DNA of 50,479 nt. Source: Aquibacillus salsiterrae. Lineage in GTDB: Bacteria; Bacillota; Bacilli; Bacillales; Amphibacillaceae. This document shows positions 22,211 through 30,513 of the stretch, piece by piece (the stretch's first letter is position 1; every line of letters starts with the position of its first letter). The translations under genes were made by a program, and so were the position numbers. The stretch lies in assembly GCF_028416595.1 (NCBI RefSeq), contig NZ_JAMQKC010000019.1:1-50479 (forward strand). The letters run 5' to 3'. The notes under the pieces are model-generated. The model was not told the origin of the DNA, ran no database searches, and saw only the letters and a list, made by a program, of their open reading frames with translations.

Positions 22211-24262
22211 TTAATCACTGCCGCTCGTGTCTGCAAGAGCGAACGGCGTTACTTTAATATCATCATACATTTCTCCAAGCAGCTCAGCAGCCACTGTAAA
22301 AGTCCATTTTGAATCTACAAAATCATCAACCAAAAGAATATGGTGATTATCTAAATTTATTTGATCTTTTATATACAGATGTTCCCGAATACTTTGTTCT
22401 TGAAGACTAGTATTTAATAGTGACTTTTGTTCTGGCTCATTTGGTCTTTTAGCCAAAATATTTGCATAATTACATTTTAAAGTGTTCGCTAGTCGTTGTG
22501 CAAATCGTGGTACGAGCTCAGGTCTTCGATTAGATGGAATTGGTATTATTATAACTTCAGAAATATTGTATCCTTTATCACTAAAGAAACGCCTTAGTTT
22601 ATAAGCAGATGTCCTAACGAATAAATCAGTGAATAGGTTCAATTCATACTTACCCCGACGTGCCTGCTGTCCAAGTTGTTCATGATAATAGCTAAGTGCC
22701 AGTCCTTCTTCATGTATAAATGTTAACTTTTTATTAGTCAACATCGATTTTCTTCTCGGTTCAATTGTTATATAATTTTTCGCAAAAAATGCTAAAACTT
22801 GCTTCATATCATCGTGGCTTAAAGAATCATCAGTGAAATCCCACGCTTCTCCAAGGCATGTACTACATTTCATACAAGGTCTAGTGTTAGGGTCATCTAG
22901 TGCCTTTGTGAGATAAGCCATTTGACAATCTGCTGTCCGCTGGAATTCAAGAAGTTCGTTATACTCTTGGACTTTTATATTTATGACAGAATTATAATAT
23001 TTTCGTTGAGAAGTGTACGGCTTTAATGTTCGGAAATAACTAGCTCCGCTTTTCCCAATAAACCCTTCTATTAAAAGTAACTTTAGAATCTGTTTTAGTG
23101 TTGTTGATTTAATATTCATCACTTGTTCAAGTGTTAACATTTTCACTTCGTCGTTTTGACTAAGGTAACTCAACACTTGGTCAATTTGTTCTTGTTTAGG
23201 AAATGAATGATAAATAAAATGTTCATTAATTCTGTTCTCATCCTCACCACCATAAAGAAGTACACAAACCGCTTGGTCAATACCTCGCCCCGCACGTCCT
23301 ATTTGTTGATAATGTTCAACAACTGATTTTGGAGTATAGTAATGAATAACGAAGCTAATATTTTCTTTATCATACCCCATGCCAAGAGCAATTGTGGAGA
23401 CCAAAACTTTAATTTGATTATTTTGTAGCCGATTCTCAAGTTCTATTTTATCATCCTCATTAAGCCTACCATAATAAGCACGAGCATCAACTGCATTTTG
23501 GCGAAGCCACATTGCTAGACGCTCACATTCTCTGATGGTTGTTGCATAAATAATTCCTGATCCTTGAAGTCTATTGATATTTTTTGCAATCCATGCATAT
23601 TTCTCCTCTGCAGTTGGTAAATAAAGCTTATGTAGATGTAGTGATTCACGCTGCAGGTCTCCACGAATAACTTCACAATCACCAAGTTGTTTAGTAACGT
23701 CCTTAATTACCCGATCATTAGCAGTTGCAGTGGTTGCTAAAACAGGAATATTCTCAGGCAAGATTTGAAGCAATTGATGTATTCGTCTATAATCAGGACG
23801 AAAATCATGACCCCAATCCGATATACAGTGCGCCTCATCTACTACAAACAAACCCACCCTTAGTTGTGATATAAGGTCTATAAAGCTATCATTTTGAAGC
23901 TGCTCTGGAGTAATAAAAAGAACATCACACTCACCTCGATTGCAACGTTCTATCACTTCTACTTTCTCAGTTAATGTTTTATTTATTTGATTATTAATAC
24001 AATCTGCCACAAGGTCATATTTTCGCGTACTGTCAATTTGATTTCTTGTGAGTGCCAATAACGGGCTAATGATAAGCGTAACACCTTCTCCTTGGCTTCT
24101 TAGGATATTCGTTGTTAAAAAATAAACTAAACTCTTTCCCCAACCTGTTTTTTGCACAACTAGGACACGTTTTTTATTTAATAGTTGCTCAATTGCTTTA
24201 TCCTGGCCCTCACGAAAAGTTGCCTCAGGACCAAATACTTCTTGCAAAGACTGTAAATACAT
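22211..24262 (-). CDS. RecQ-type helicase with C-terminal phosphoribosyltransferase domain
   Basis: 683 residues. RecQ core: EGQDKAIEQLL, Walker A KTGWGKSLVYF near residue 40, VVDEAHCISDWGHDFRPDY near 143, motif VI QQIGRAGRG near 330, then a zinc site (CQMAY...CMKCSTC, about 450-470) and a winged-helix region. The last 130 residues resemble ComF-type PRTases: IIIPIPSNRRPELVPRFAQRLA and the PRPP loop ILLVDDFVDSKWTFT. In true PRTases the loop reads DDxxTTG; here Thr-Gly is replaced, so catalysis is uncertain. Its partner is the DprA-like gene 16 bases downstream. RecQ-PRTase plus DprA operons occur in defence islands. ATG at 24262 is preceded by a weak GTGGGG. Confidence 0.85.
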   Translation of the reverse strand: MYLQSLQEVFGPEATFREGQDKAIEQLLNKKRVLVVQKTGWGKSLVYFLTTNILRSQGEGVTLIISPLLALTRNQIDSTRKYDLVADCINNQINKTLTEKVEVIERCNRGECDVLFITPEQLQNDSFIDLISQLRVGLFVVDEAHCISDWGHDFRPDYRRIHQLLQILPENIPVLATTATANDRVIKDVTKQLGDCEVIRGDLQRESLHLHKLYLPTAEEKYAWIAKNINRLQGSGIIYATTIRECERLAMWLRQNAVDARAYYGRLNEDDKIELENRLQNNQIKVLVSTIALGMGYDKENISFVIHYYTPKSVVEHYQQIGRAGRGIDQAVCVLLYGGEDENRINEHFIYHSFPKQEQIDQVLSYLSQNDEVKMLTLEQVMNIKSTTLKQILKLLLIEGFIGKSGASYFRTLKPYTSQRKYYNSVINIKVQEYNELLEFQRTADCQMAYLTKALDDPNTRPCMKCSTCLGEAWDFTDDSLSHDDMKQVLAFFAKNYITIEPRRKSMLTNKKLTFIHEEGLALSYYHEQLGQQARRGKYELNLFTDLFVRTSAYKLRRFFSDKGYNISEVIIIPIPSNRRPELVPRFAQRLANTLKCNYANILAKRPNEPEQKSLLNTSLQEQSIREHLYIKDQINLDNHHILLVDDFVDSKWTFTVAAELLGEMYDDIKVTPFALADTSGSD

Positions 24263-24431
24263 ATAATTACCCCACTTTCGTTTAATAGAATTAAAGATAA
24301 GTAGTGTGTTAGATGTAAATAAATACCTGATTAAGATAATTATAACACGAACAAATATTCCTATCTAGGGCTATAGTAATAAGTTGCCTGTCATCATTCG
24401 AAAAAATGTCAAATTAAATAAGAGAAATTTA

Positions 24432-24483
24432 TAGGGTCAGAGTCTTTACGTGGACATTCGTCCAAACGAAGCGCCTGACCCTA
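24432..24483. repeat. Dispersed palindromic repeat, GGACA-core type
   Basis: TAGGGTCAG / CTGACCCTA arms around GTGGACATTCGTCC. The gap 24263-24555 otherwise shows only the promoter side of the yjzC-like gene. Confidence 0.7.
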
Positions 24484-24555
24484 TTCTTAAACGATGACAC
24501 TTAAATAAAATCTTTTACCACTTGATAATTATATGTAATATGTTAACATTGAATA

Positions 24556-24567
24556 GAACGTATGTTC
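24556..24567. promoter_or_regulatory. LexA (SOS) box upstream of the yjzC-like gene
   Basis: GAACGTATGTTC is one base from the Bacillus LexA consensus and lies 20 bp before the start codon, between any promoter and the ribosome binding site. Confidence 0.65.
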
Positions 24568-24587
24568 TGATTAAGGGAGTGAACATT

Positions 24588-24788
24588 ATGGCGATTGGTG
24601 ATCGTTATAAAACTGGCCAAAAATCGACTGCTAATGCATATTACTCTTGGGATGGATATACTGACGGAACCCGTTATCCAAGCCCCACACCAGAAGAGCA
24701 AAAAATCAAGTTAGAAACTGGAGACGTTTTTCCACCAATTAATTCTTGCGGTAAAGGCGCCTATTGGAAAATGACTTCATATGCATAA
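24588..24788 (+). CDS. yjzC: YjzC-like small protein
   Basis: The 66-residue protein has the YjzC pattern: GDRYKTGQKSTANAYY, then QKIKLETGDVFPP and a C-terminal aromatic GAYWK. The role of YjzC is unknown. ATG at 24588 follows AAGGGAG; a longer upstream frame from 24522 has no ribosome binding site. A LexA box sits directly upstream and a strong terminator follows, so this is a self-contained, probably DNA-damage-responsive unit (inference). Confidence 0.85.
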   Translation: MAIGDRYKTGQKSTANAYYSWDGYTDGTRYPSPTPEEQKIKLETGDVFPPINSCGKGAYWKMTSYA

Positions 24789-24844
24789 TTATTATATATC
24801 TACATCATGGTTTAATATGTCTAACTCCACTGGGTGAGATAAAA

Positions 24845-24883
24845 AATGTAGAGGAGAAATTAAAATTTCTCCTCTACATTTTT
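24845..24883 (+). terminator. Terminator after the yjzC-like gene
   Basis: A perfect stem of about 16 bp (AATGTAGAGGAGAAAT with its complement), short loop and a T-run. Confidence 0.9.
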
Positions 24884-25351
24884 ACTCTGTTTAGTTTGAA
24901 TTGGTTAGCTTATAAGGAGTGGCAGCCGTAAAATGTTGAATTTGACATATTAAAAGTGATAACAGGTACTGAATTTACAACCAATCAAACCTACAAATTC
25001 CCAAGATTCTTCCGTAGAACAATCCCTTCCTCACTTTAAAATTGCGCTGTCACCTGACGTACTAAATCCGTCTAGTACCTATAATGGAAAAACTTTCAAC
25101 CACACTGGTCATCGAAAAGAAGGTAGCTCGAGTTCTTGATTCCACTTTCTGCCGGATATAGTTAGAAAAGACTGGCTCGTACAGTAGTCACCAGCTGAGC
25201 TATGGTGACAGACCCTGATGAGTGTTTTAAATCCATTTTATCCTCCAACATAGAGTTTGAGTCTGCAAGTAAGTCCTTAGTTACTCCTTAGATGACCCCT
25301 CCGGTAACTGAATTTAAATAAACAAATCAATTGATGCATCACAGTAATGCA
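24884..25351. other. Intergenic stretch without a supported gene
   Basis: All six frames are broken and no ribosome binding site stands out. The somewhat higher G+C at 25110-25300 suggests old, decayed coding DNA, but I cannot name it. Confidence 0.35.
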
Positions 25352-26983
25352 TTAAGCCACGGAATTCTCAATTGATAACGTCTGATTATACTCTTCTGCT
25401 AGCATTGTTGTGACAAACTCAACTGTTGGATCAATGTCCTCTACAATTTCTCTAAGACTAACAATGTCTGTCTTGAAAAACTCCTTACGATAGTTTACCT
25501 TATTTACTCGTTGTTCATTTAGTATGGAGTGAAGTTTTTGTTCTAGTCCAACTGCATCGTCACTAAAAATCATTGCATGAACATCAAATTTAAATGGCAC
25601 CGACGCGTCACCTAATTCGTCAATCCTGTCCTGAGGAACCATTCGCCTTGTCATCCCGATTTTAAACATTTTATCACCAAATGAACCTAAGTTGGAAATG
25701 ACGTAAACGTAACCTGCCTTTCCTAGTGATAAGCTAGTAATTTCCTCTTTCTTTTCCTTTATATTTATCATTTGACCTTCCAGTTCTTTTAATCTATCCA
25801 TTAATTGCTTTATCTTTTCCTGATCTGTTTCTAGTTCTAGTAATTCCTTATTTCTTGTCATTTCGATTTCGAACTTTTGTTCTTCTTTTTCTAGTTTCTT
25901 TTGTTCTTCCGCAAGCTGCTTTCTGTCCGCAGCTTCCTGTTTCATTTGTTCTTTAATTAATCGTTGCTCTTCTTTCTCTCTTTCTCTATAAATATAATAT
26001 TTATATTCAATATTGATTAACTCGATATAAAGAGGCTCAATTTCTGTTAAGAATTTGGTGATAGTTGCTAGAATTGATTGATTACCACTAGCGCATATCG
26101 CCAAATATTTTGTAATAATATCTTTTACTAACTGTACTGATTCGTCTAATTTATTGTATCTTAATTGGAAAAGCAAAAGTTGCATTTCTGCTTGCAACCC
26201 TATAATCATTAGGCTATAAATCGTCTTATTAGCCTTTGTTGAATATCTATCTTCATATTTTTCAAGTACATTCTTTATTTCTTTATTCGTTGCATTCGAT
26301 AGCTTACGTAATTCCTTCGATTGATCTGAATGCAAATAGAGCCTAACAACTGTTCCTAGAAGAGAGTCTGGATCTAGTTGTTCTTCTAATTCTTTTATTG
26401 AACTTTCTACATTCTCAAAGTTAATTGAATGCGGAAATCGTTGGTCAAAATTTTTCAAGCCTGTTACCTCTGATTTAAATTTCCTAGCTTGATTTTGATA
26501 TCTATTGACCTCTTTAACTAATTTATCATATTCTTCGGTAAGGCCATTTATATTGTTCTGGTACTCTGTCGTTTTATCTACAACTGCTTGTAAACTTTCA
26601 TTCGCTTCCTCGACTAATTTCTTTGCCTGTAACTCGGCATTCTCAAGAATTTCTTTATTCTCAATCCTAATAGAATATTCTGTCTCTTTTATTATTTTTT
26701 CTACGAGATCCTCTTTATTATTTAGGACTGTATTTTGCTCCTCTATTTCCTTATTTATTTGTTCTATACTGCGGTCCAAATCTACTAACATTTCTTGTTT
26801 TTCTTTTATTGGCGTATTCAATAGTTGATCTTCCCTAAGAATTGTGTAGACCTTTTTTCTTTTTACCAGTTGGACGATATATAGTGCAATGGCTAGGATT
26901 ACAGGCAAAATAAGAAAACCGAACAGTGATAGGATAAGTATAAGACCTGTCGAGTACCACCATTTATCTTTGTAAAACCTCAT
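25352..26983 (-). CDS. Membrane-anchored coiled-coil protein with T5orf172 (GIY-YIG) domain
   Basis: 543 residues. Residues 8-40 (STGLILILSLFGFLILPVILAIALYIVQL) form a membrane segment or hairpin followed by a long coiled coil (45-185), a DUF4041-like helical domain (about 200-330, TIYSLMIIGLQAEMQLLLFQLRYN), a second very charged coiled coil (330-415), then a T5orf172/Mug113 domain: GYVYVISNLGSFGDKMFKIGMTRR ... RIDELGDASVPFKFDVHA ... LEQKLHSIL ... NKVNYRKEFFK. This is a GIY-YIG-like nuclease fold found in phage and defence proteins. ATG at 26983 has GGGAGG 8 bases upstream. It is a single gene. Confidence 0.85.
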   Translation of the reverse strand: MRFYKDKWWYSTGLILILSLFGFLILPVILAIALYIVQLVKRKKVYTILREDQLLNTPIKEKQEMLVDLDRSIEQINKEIEEQNTVLNNKEDLVEKIIKETEYSIRIENKEILENAELQAKKLVEEANESLQAVVDKTTEYQNNINGLTEEYDKLVKEVNRYQNQARKFKSEVTGLKNFDQRFPHSINFENVESSIKELEEQLDPDSLLGTVVRLYLHSDQSKELRKLSNATNKEIKNVLEKYEDRYSTKANKTIYSLMIIGLQAEMQLLLFQLRYNKLDESVQLVKDIITKYLAICASGNQSILATITKFLTEIEPLYIELINIEYKYYIYREREKEEQRLIKEQMKQEAADRKQLAEEQKKLEKEEQKFEIEMTRNKELLELETDQEKIKQLMDRLKELEGQMINIKEKKEEITSLSLGKAGYVYVISNLGSFGDKMFKIGMTRRMVPQDRIDELGDASVPFKFDVHAMIFSDDAVGLEQKLHSILNEQRVNKVNYRKEFFKTDIVSLREIVEDIDPTVEFVTTMLAEEYNQTLSIENSVA

Positions 26984-27001
26984 TATATTTCCTCCCTTTA
27001 T

Positions 27002-27165
27002 CTATGATTTTAATTCCTGTATTTCAAGCAACTTTTTGATTCGTTTCGACAACAAGCGACGAAAATCCTCTTTTATCTTTAAAAAATGTAAGTCTACACT
27101 ACAACCCTTGCTATTATTCCTTTCATTGTAATCACTAAAATACTCGATGGTAGAAACTAAGGTGG
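27002..27165 (-). pseudogene. C-terminal gene fragment cut by a palindromic repeat
   Basis: An open frame of about 50 codons (IEYFSDYNERNNSKG... ending RIKKLLEIQELKS) has helical, protein-like composition but no start codon outside the repeat at 27175-27229. The stop lies 18 bases upstream of the T5orf172 gene's start, so it may be the end of a former upstream operon gene. Parent unknown. Confidence 0.4.
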
Positions 27166-27174
27166 GAAATGGAA

Positions 27175-27229
27175 AAAGGCACCAGGTACTATCTGTGGAC
27201 ACTTGTCCATAAACAGTACCTGGTAGCCT
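27175..27229. repeat. Dispersed palindromic repeat, GGACA-core type
   Basis: AGGCACCAGGTACT ... AGTACCTGGTAGCCT arms around TGTGGACACTTGTCCA. It abuts the gene fragment at 27002-27165. Confidence 0.75.
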
Positions 27230-27268
27230 ACACAGAGGTTATTATTTCCAGAAATTATTTTAGCATGT

Positions 27269-27297
27269 TTGACTGTAAACTTAAAAATTATTATAAT
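27269..27297 (+). promoter_or_regulatory. Antitoxin promoter, locus D
   Basis: TTGACT (27269-27274), 17-bp spacer, TATAAT (27292-27297). Confidence 0.85.
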
Positions 27298-27303
27298 AAA
27301 ATT

Positions 27304-27437
27304 AAAGAAAACCGAGTGGCTGTAACCACCCGGTAATGTAACTACAGGCCGCATAAAGAGCGGTTGACCAAAGTATTGGTGATAATTCAAAAGAAGTAGC
27401 CGTTTACATTAGTCAGTGGGACGGTTACTTCTTTTTG
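27304..27437 (+). ncRNA. Antitoxin RNA, locus D
   Basis: Same layout as loci B and C, with several base changes that keep pairing (CCGAGTGGCTGTAACCACCCGG replaces CCAAGTGGCAGCAACCACTTGG). It ends at the bidirectional terminator overlapping toxin D. Confidence 0.75.
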
Positions 27438-27532
27438 TTTAGATATACGACAATAGTTACAATAAGTGTTAGAGTAGCTAATAATGTTAAACAAAATTGT
27501 GCTACTAGGCTTAATGCTTCATATGTCGTCAT
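27425..27532 (-). CDS. Type I toxin, holin-like small membrane peptide, copy D
   Basis: The 35-residue peptide differs from copy C only by Phe for Tyr at residue 13. ATG at 27532 has GGGAGG 7 bases upstream behind the shared GGCGGTTGGCCATCTTCC leader. It lies 14 kb from copies B and C and is followed by the same convergent antitoxin RNA. Confidence 0.85.
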   Translation of the reverse strand: MTTYEALSLVAQFCLTLLATLTLIVTIVVYLNKKK

Positions 27533-27596
27533 CCTACCACCTCCCTTCTATAAGGAAGATGGCCAACCGCCCACCTGCTATGTAATTACTATTCTA

Positions 27597-27634
27597 TATA
27601 TACTATCTTCTGCCAACTATAGAAACGAACGTTC
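27597..27634 (-). promoter_or_regulatory. Toxin promoter and diverged LexA-box-like site, locus D
   Basis: TATATA (27597-27602, minus strand) aligns with the -10 of locus B. Further upstream AGAACGTTCGTTTC (27622-27635) keeps one GAAC half and a damaged second half, closer to the -35 than in loci A-C. Confidence 0.4.
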
Positions 27635-27798
27635 TGGTATTTTTTAAATTTCTCTTTTAATCGTTGGGGTTGGGTGTTGTTTATACGTTATTACAACCAA
27701 ACTTTTTCCATCAAAAATTGTACGCTATTGGACACAATTTCTTCCTCAAAAACTTCTTCTTTTCTTTAAGTTAGTGTAGTAATATAAAAGAATCAATT

Positions 27799-27910
27799 CT
27801 CTCGGTATACGAGAGTAAATCTGACAAGTTTAATCCTGCGTTTAAAAATAAATTTATTGTTGTGAAGAGTGGCCTAGGTATCATGAGGTCACTCCTTCTT
27901 CGTGAACAAT
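27799..27910 (+). promoter_or_regulatory. Structured leader before the MATE gene
   Basis: CTCTCG/CGAGAG (27799-27815) is a small hairpin. At 27856-27910 a long imperfect hairpin pairs ATTGTT with AACAAT, GAAG with CTTC, and CCT with AGG. The second ends 18 bases before the start codon. It may be an attenuator or RNA-level control of an efflux gene; no known riboswitch was recognised. The gap 27635-27798 shows no gene. Confidence 0.4.
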
Positions 27911-27928
27911 AAATAAAAGGAGATTAAG

Positions 27929-29299
27929 ATGAACAATCCAGATATAAAAAAGTTATCAATCATCGCCATTACCTGGCCGATTTTTATCGAGTCGCTTCTG
28001 AATATGACATTGCGGACAGCCGATACATTCATGTTGAGTCAAGTTTCTGATGAAGCTGTAGCATCGGTAGGCGTAGCCAATCAGTTAATCATGTTTATGT
28101 TTTTCCTGTTTCAATTTATTTCGACTGGAGCATCGGTTGTGATAGCACAATATCTTGGCGCTAAAAAATACGATGATATCAAATTCCTTACAGGAAACGC
28201 TATTTTTCTTAATCTGTTATTTGGAATAATCATTGCATCAACCATCATGATCTTCAGCAGAAATTTATTAGGTTTCTTTTCCCTCGAACCGGAACTATTT
28301 GAGCAGGCAAATACGTTCTTGTTAATCGTTGGGGGGGCACTTGTGTTTCAAGCAGTCAGTGTGACCATGGCAGCAATTATACAAACACACGGATTCACGA
28401 AGGAAACAATGCTTGTAACCTTTGGAATGAACATTTTAAACATAACAGGTAACTATTTATTTATCACCGGTGCGTTAGGATTTCCGCAGTGGGGAGTTCC
28501 AGGAGTGGCAATTTCTACAGCAGTCAGCCAATTTTTAGCGATGATTGCTTATGGAATAGTGCTATATAAGAGAGTGAATTTAAGAATTGAATGGATTGAA
28601 TTTGTCAGCTGGCAAAAAGAACGGATAATGAAAATATTACGAATCGGCATTCCGTCATCCGTTTCCATGATTTCATATTCCTTTAGTCAGATTGTTACAA
28701 CTGGATTTATTACACTTTTAGGTACACAGATGCTGGCAACGAGGATTTATACGTTAAATATTTTATTTTTGGTTATGATATTAGGAATCTCGTTAGGGCG
28801 CGGATCACAAATTGTCATCGGCCACTTAATTGGTGCAGGGGAGATGGATGCCGCATATAAACAAGGGTTGCGCAGCGGACGATGGAGTATCATCGTTGCC
28901 ATAGGAGTCACTGTTATTGTTACAACATTCAGTAAACCATTACTCAGTCTATTTACAAACGACCCTGAAATCATTTCAATGGGTATCCTGCTGCTTCTTC
29001 TTGGTTTCTTACTGGAACCTGGAAGATGTTTAAACCTTGTCTACGGAGGTATTTTGAACGGAGCAGGGGATGCAAAATTCGTTATGATCGAATCTGTCGC
29101 GGTTGTGTGGTTATTTAGTGTCCCTTTATATTATTTACTGGGAATCCATTTAGGCTATGGATTGATCGGTATTTGGATTGCCTTTATTGCAGATGAGTGG
29201 GCCCGGGGATTATTTGTCTATTTCCGTTGGAAGAGCAAGGCTTGGGAGAAAAAGGCAATCGTTAAACATGATTTACCAATTATAGAGGACACGGCTTAA
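27929..29299 (+). CDS. MATE family efflux transporter
   Basis: The 456-residue protein has 12 predicted membrane helices in two homologous halves, with MATE signatures: WPIFIESLLNMTLRTADTFMLSQVSDEAVASVGVA near the start and GTQMLATRIYTLNILFLVMILGISLGRGSQIVIGHLIGAG in the middle. MATE pumps export cationic drugs or metabolites in exchange for Na+ or H+. ATG at 27929 has AAGGAG 7 bases upstream. It is monocistronic with a structured leader and its own terminator. The substrate cannot be told. Confidence 0.9.
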   Translation: MNNPDIKKLSIIAITWPIFIESLLNMTLRTADTFMLSQVSDEAVASVGVANQLIMFMFFLFQFISTGASVVIAQYLGAKKYDDIKFLTGNAIFLNLLFGIIIASTIMIFSRNLLGFFSLEPELFEQANTFLLIVGGALVFQAVSVTMAAIIQTHGFTKETMLVTFGMNILNITGNYLFITGALGFPQWGVPGVAISTAVSQFLAMIAYGIVLYKRVNLRIEWIEFVSWQKERIMKILRIGIPSSVSMISYSFSQIVTTGFITLLGTQMLATRIYTLNILFLVMILGISLGRGSQIVIGHLIGAGEMDAAYKQGLRSGRWSIIVAIGVTVIVTTFSKPLLSLFTNDPEIISMGILLLLLGFLLEPGRCLNLVYGGILNGAGDAKFVMIESVAVVWLFSVPLYYLLGIHLGYGLIGIWIAFIADEWARGLFVYFRWKSKAWEKKAIVKHDLPIIEDTA

Positions 29300-29396
29300 T
29301 AAAGATTATAAATTCTGCGGGCTGATTATTTTTATTTGGAAAAAAATGTATGTTTTTATCATATTGAACTTGTCTAAAACTTGTTAAAATAAAGTA

Positions 29397-29426
29397 ACGG
29401 TGTAACTTCAATGTTATGCCGTTTTT
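29397..29426 (+). terminator. Terminator of the MATE gene
   Basis: ACGGTGTAAC pairs with GTTATGCCGT (two G-U pairs) followed by a run of T. Confidence 0.85.
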
Positions 29427-29666
29427 ATTTATTGCTTATAACTTTCATCAATGCATTCTTTTTTAGTGAACTCCTTCAATTAATTTAAAGCCAGGAATAT
29501 TTGTGAAAGAATTGATTGCTTTTTTCACCGTATTCCCGGTGATTTGATTTTCCCTCTGATTCGTCTACAATTTCATGTCTAGCTTTCGGATATCCTGTTT
29601 AGCCATTTTCACACCTTAATATTTCTTAACACTAGTCATTCGCATCTATACTCATGATATTTATAA

Positions 29667-29764
29667 AAAGGGCCCAAGTACCATTCAAGGACAAATGTCC
29701 ACTAGTGGTTAAAGGTGCCAGGGATTTTAGTAGACATTTGTCCTTATAGTGTGCAGAGACCTTA
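29667..29764. repeat. Two adjacent palindromic repeats, GGACA-core type
   Basis: The first has AAGGACAAATGTCC at its centre; the second has TAGACATTTGTCC with AAAGGTGCCA and GTGTGCAGAGACCTT arms. Tandem copies are seen only here. The gap 29427-29666 has short broken frames on the minus strand only. Confidence 0.6.
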
Positions 29765-29784
29765 ATTAAAGTGATATCTAAATT

Positions 29785-30237
29785 TTATATTTCCATTTTT
29801 ACTTTTAAAATGTCATCAGAAACCATTAGGTAGAAGGCTTGTTCATCTATATCTTCTTTCTTGACAGCTTTACCATTTAAACGGTTGCTGTAGAATTCCA
29901 CTAAATTAAGGTCTTCATAAAAACCATTGTATTTATTAATTTCTATTCCTTTTAACATCTCATATTGTTGAACCTCTTCGTAATTCTTTAGTGGTTTATT
30001 TCTAGACTCGTCTACTTCTTTCGCTGTTTTGAAAAGCTTACACTCCACAACAGTTGTTGGATCATTTCTTACTATAAAATACAAATTTTGGTTATTTAAG
30101 CTATCTAACGTGTCCTCATTTTCGGATAAATTATATAATTGGTATTTTAGCTTTTTTATACCCTTTTCTTCTAAAACACTCTTTAATTTATCCCCTGAGT
30201 ATACGATTGCCAAATGATCACCTCGCAATGTTATCAT
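29785..30237 (-). CDS. Hypothetical protein
   Basis: The 150-residue acidic soluble protein has no recognised family; stretches such as LYFIVRNDPTTVVECKLFKTAKEV and YEMLKGIEINKYNGFYEDLNLVEF suggest an alpha/beta fold. The start is unsure: ATG at 30237 lacks a spaced ribosome binding site, while a TTG eight codons later (LAIVYSG) has GAGGTG 5 bases upstream. It stands alone between repeats. Confidence 0.6.
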   Translation of the reverse strand: MITLRGDHLAIVYSGDKLKSVLEEKGIKKLKYQLYNLSENEDTLDSLNNQNLYFIVRNDPTTVVECKLFKTAKEVDESRNKPLKNYEEVQQYEMLKGIEINKYNGFYEDLNLVEFYSNRLNGKAVKKEDIDEQAFYLMVSDDILKVKMEI

Positions 30238-30431
30238 CTCCGAAAGAAAAAGATACTATTACCCACAGTGTTATTTTTGAAATATAGAAGCAGTCTGTTT
30301 CTCATGTACTTCTATTATGCTCCAATAATTAGTTGAAAAAATTGTTGGTGATTGCTCACAATAAACGATAAGAAAGGTCAGTCATTATTGGATACACTTC
30401 CTATTCTTTGGCAATTAAGCCTACAGAAAAA

Positions 30432-30481
30432 CAGTACAGGTACCCTTAATGGACAAATTTCCACTAAGGGTACCTTGTACC
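30432..30481. repeat. Dispersed palindromic repeat, GGACA-core type
   Basis: GTACAGGTACCCTTA / TAAGGGTACCTTGTAC arms (one T/A slip) around ATGGACAAATTTCCA. It is 30 bp downstream of the DAHP synthase gene and can serve as a terminator. Confidence 0.7.
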
Positions 30482-30513
30482 TAAAGTATTTCTGATGCAA
30501 CTTTAAATTTTAA

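Noticed and set aside
29450-29620. Minus-strand fragments starting MAKQDIRKLDMKL
   Set aside because: A start and a stop after 13 codons, then open pieces in two frames; decay is possible but no family is recognisable.
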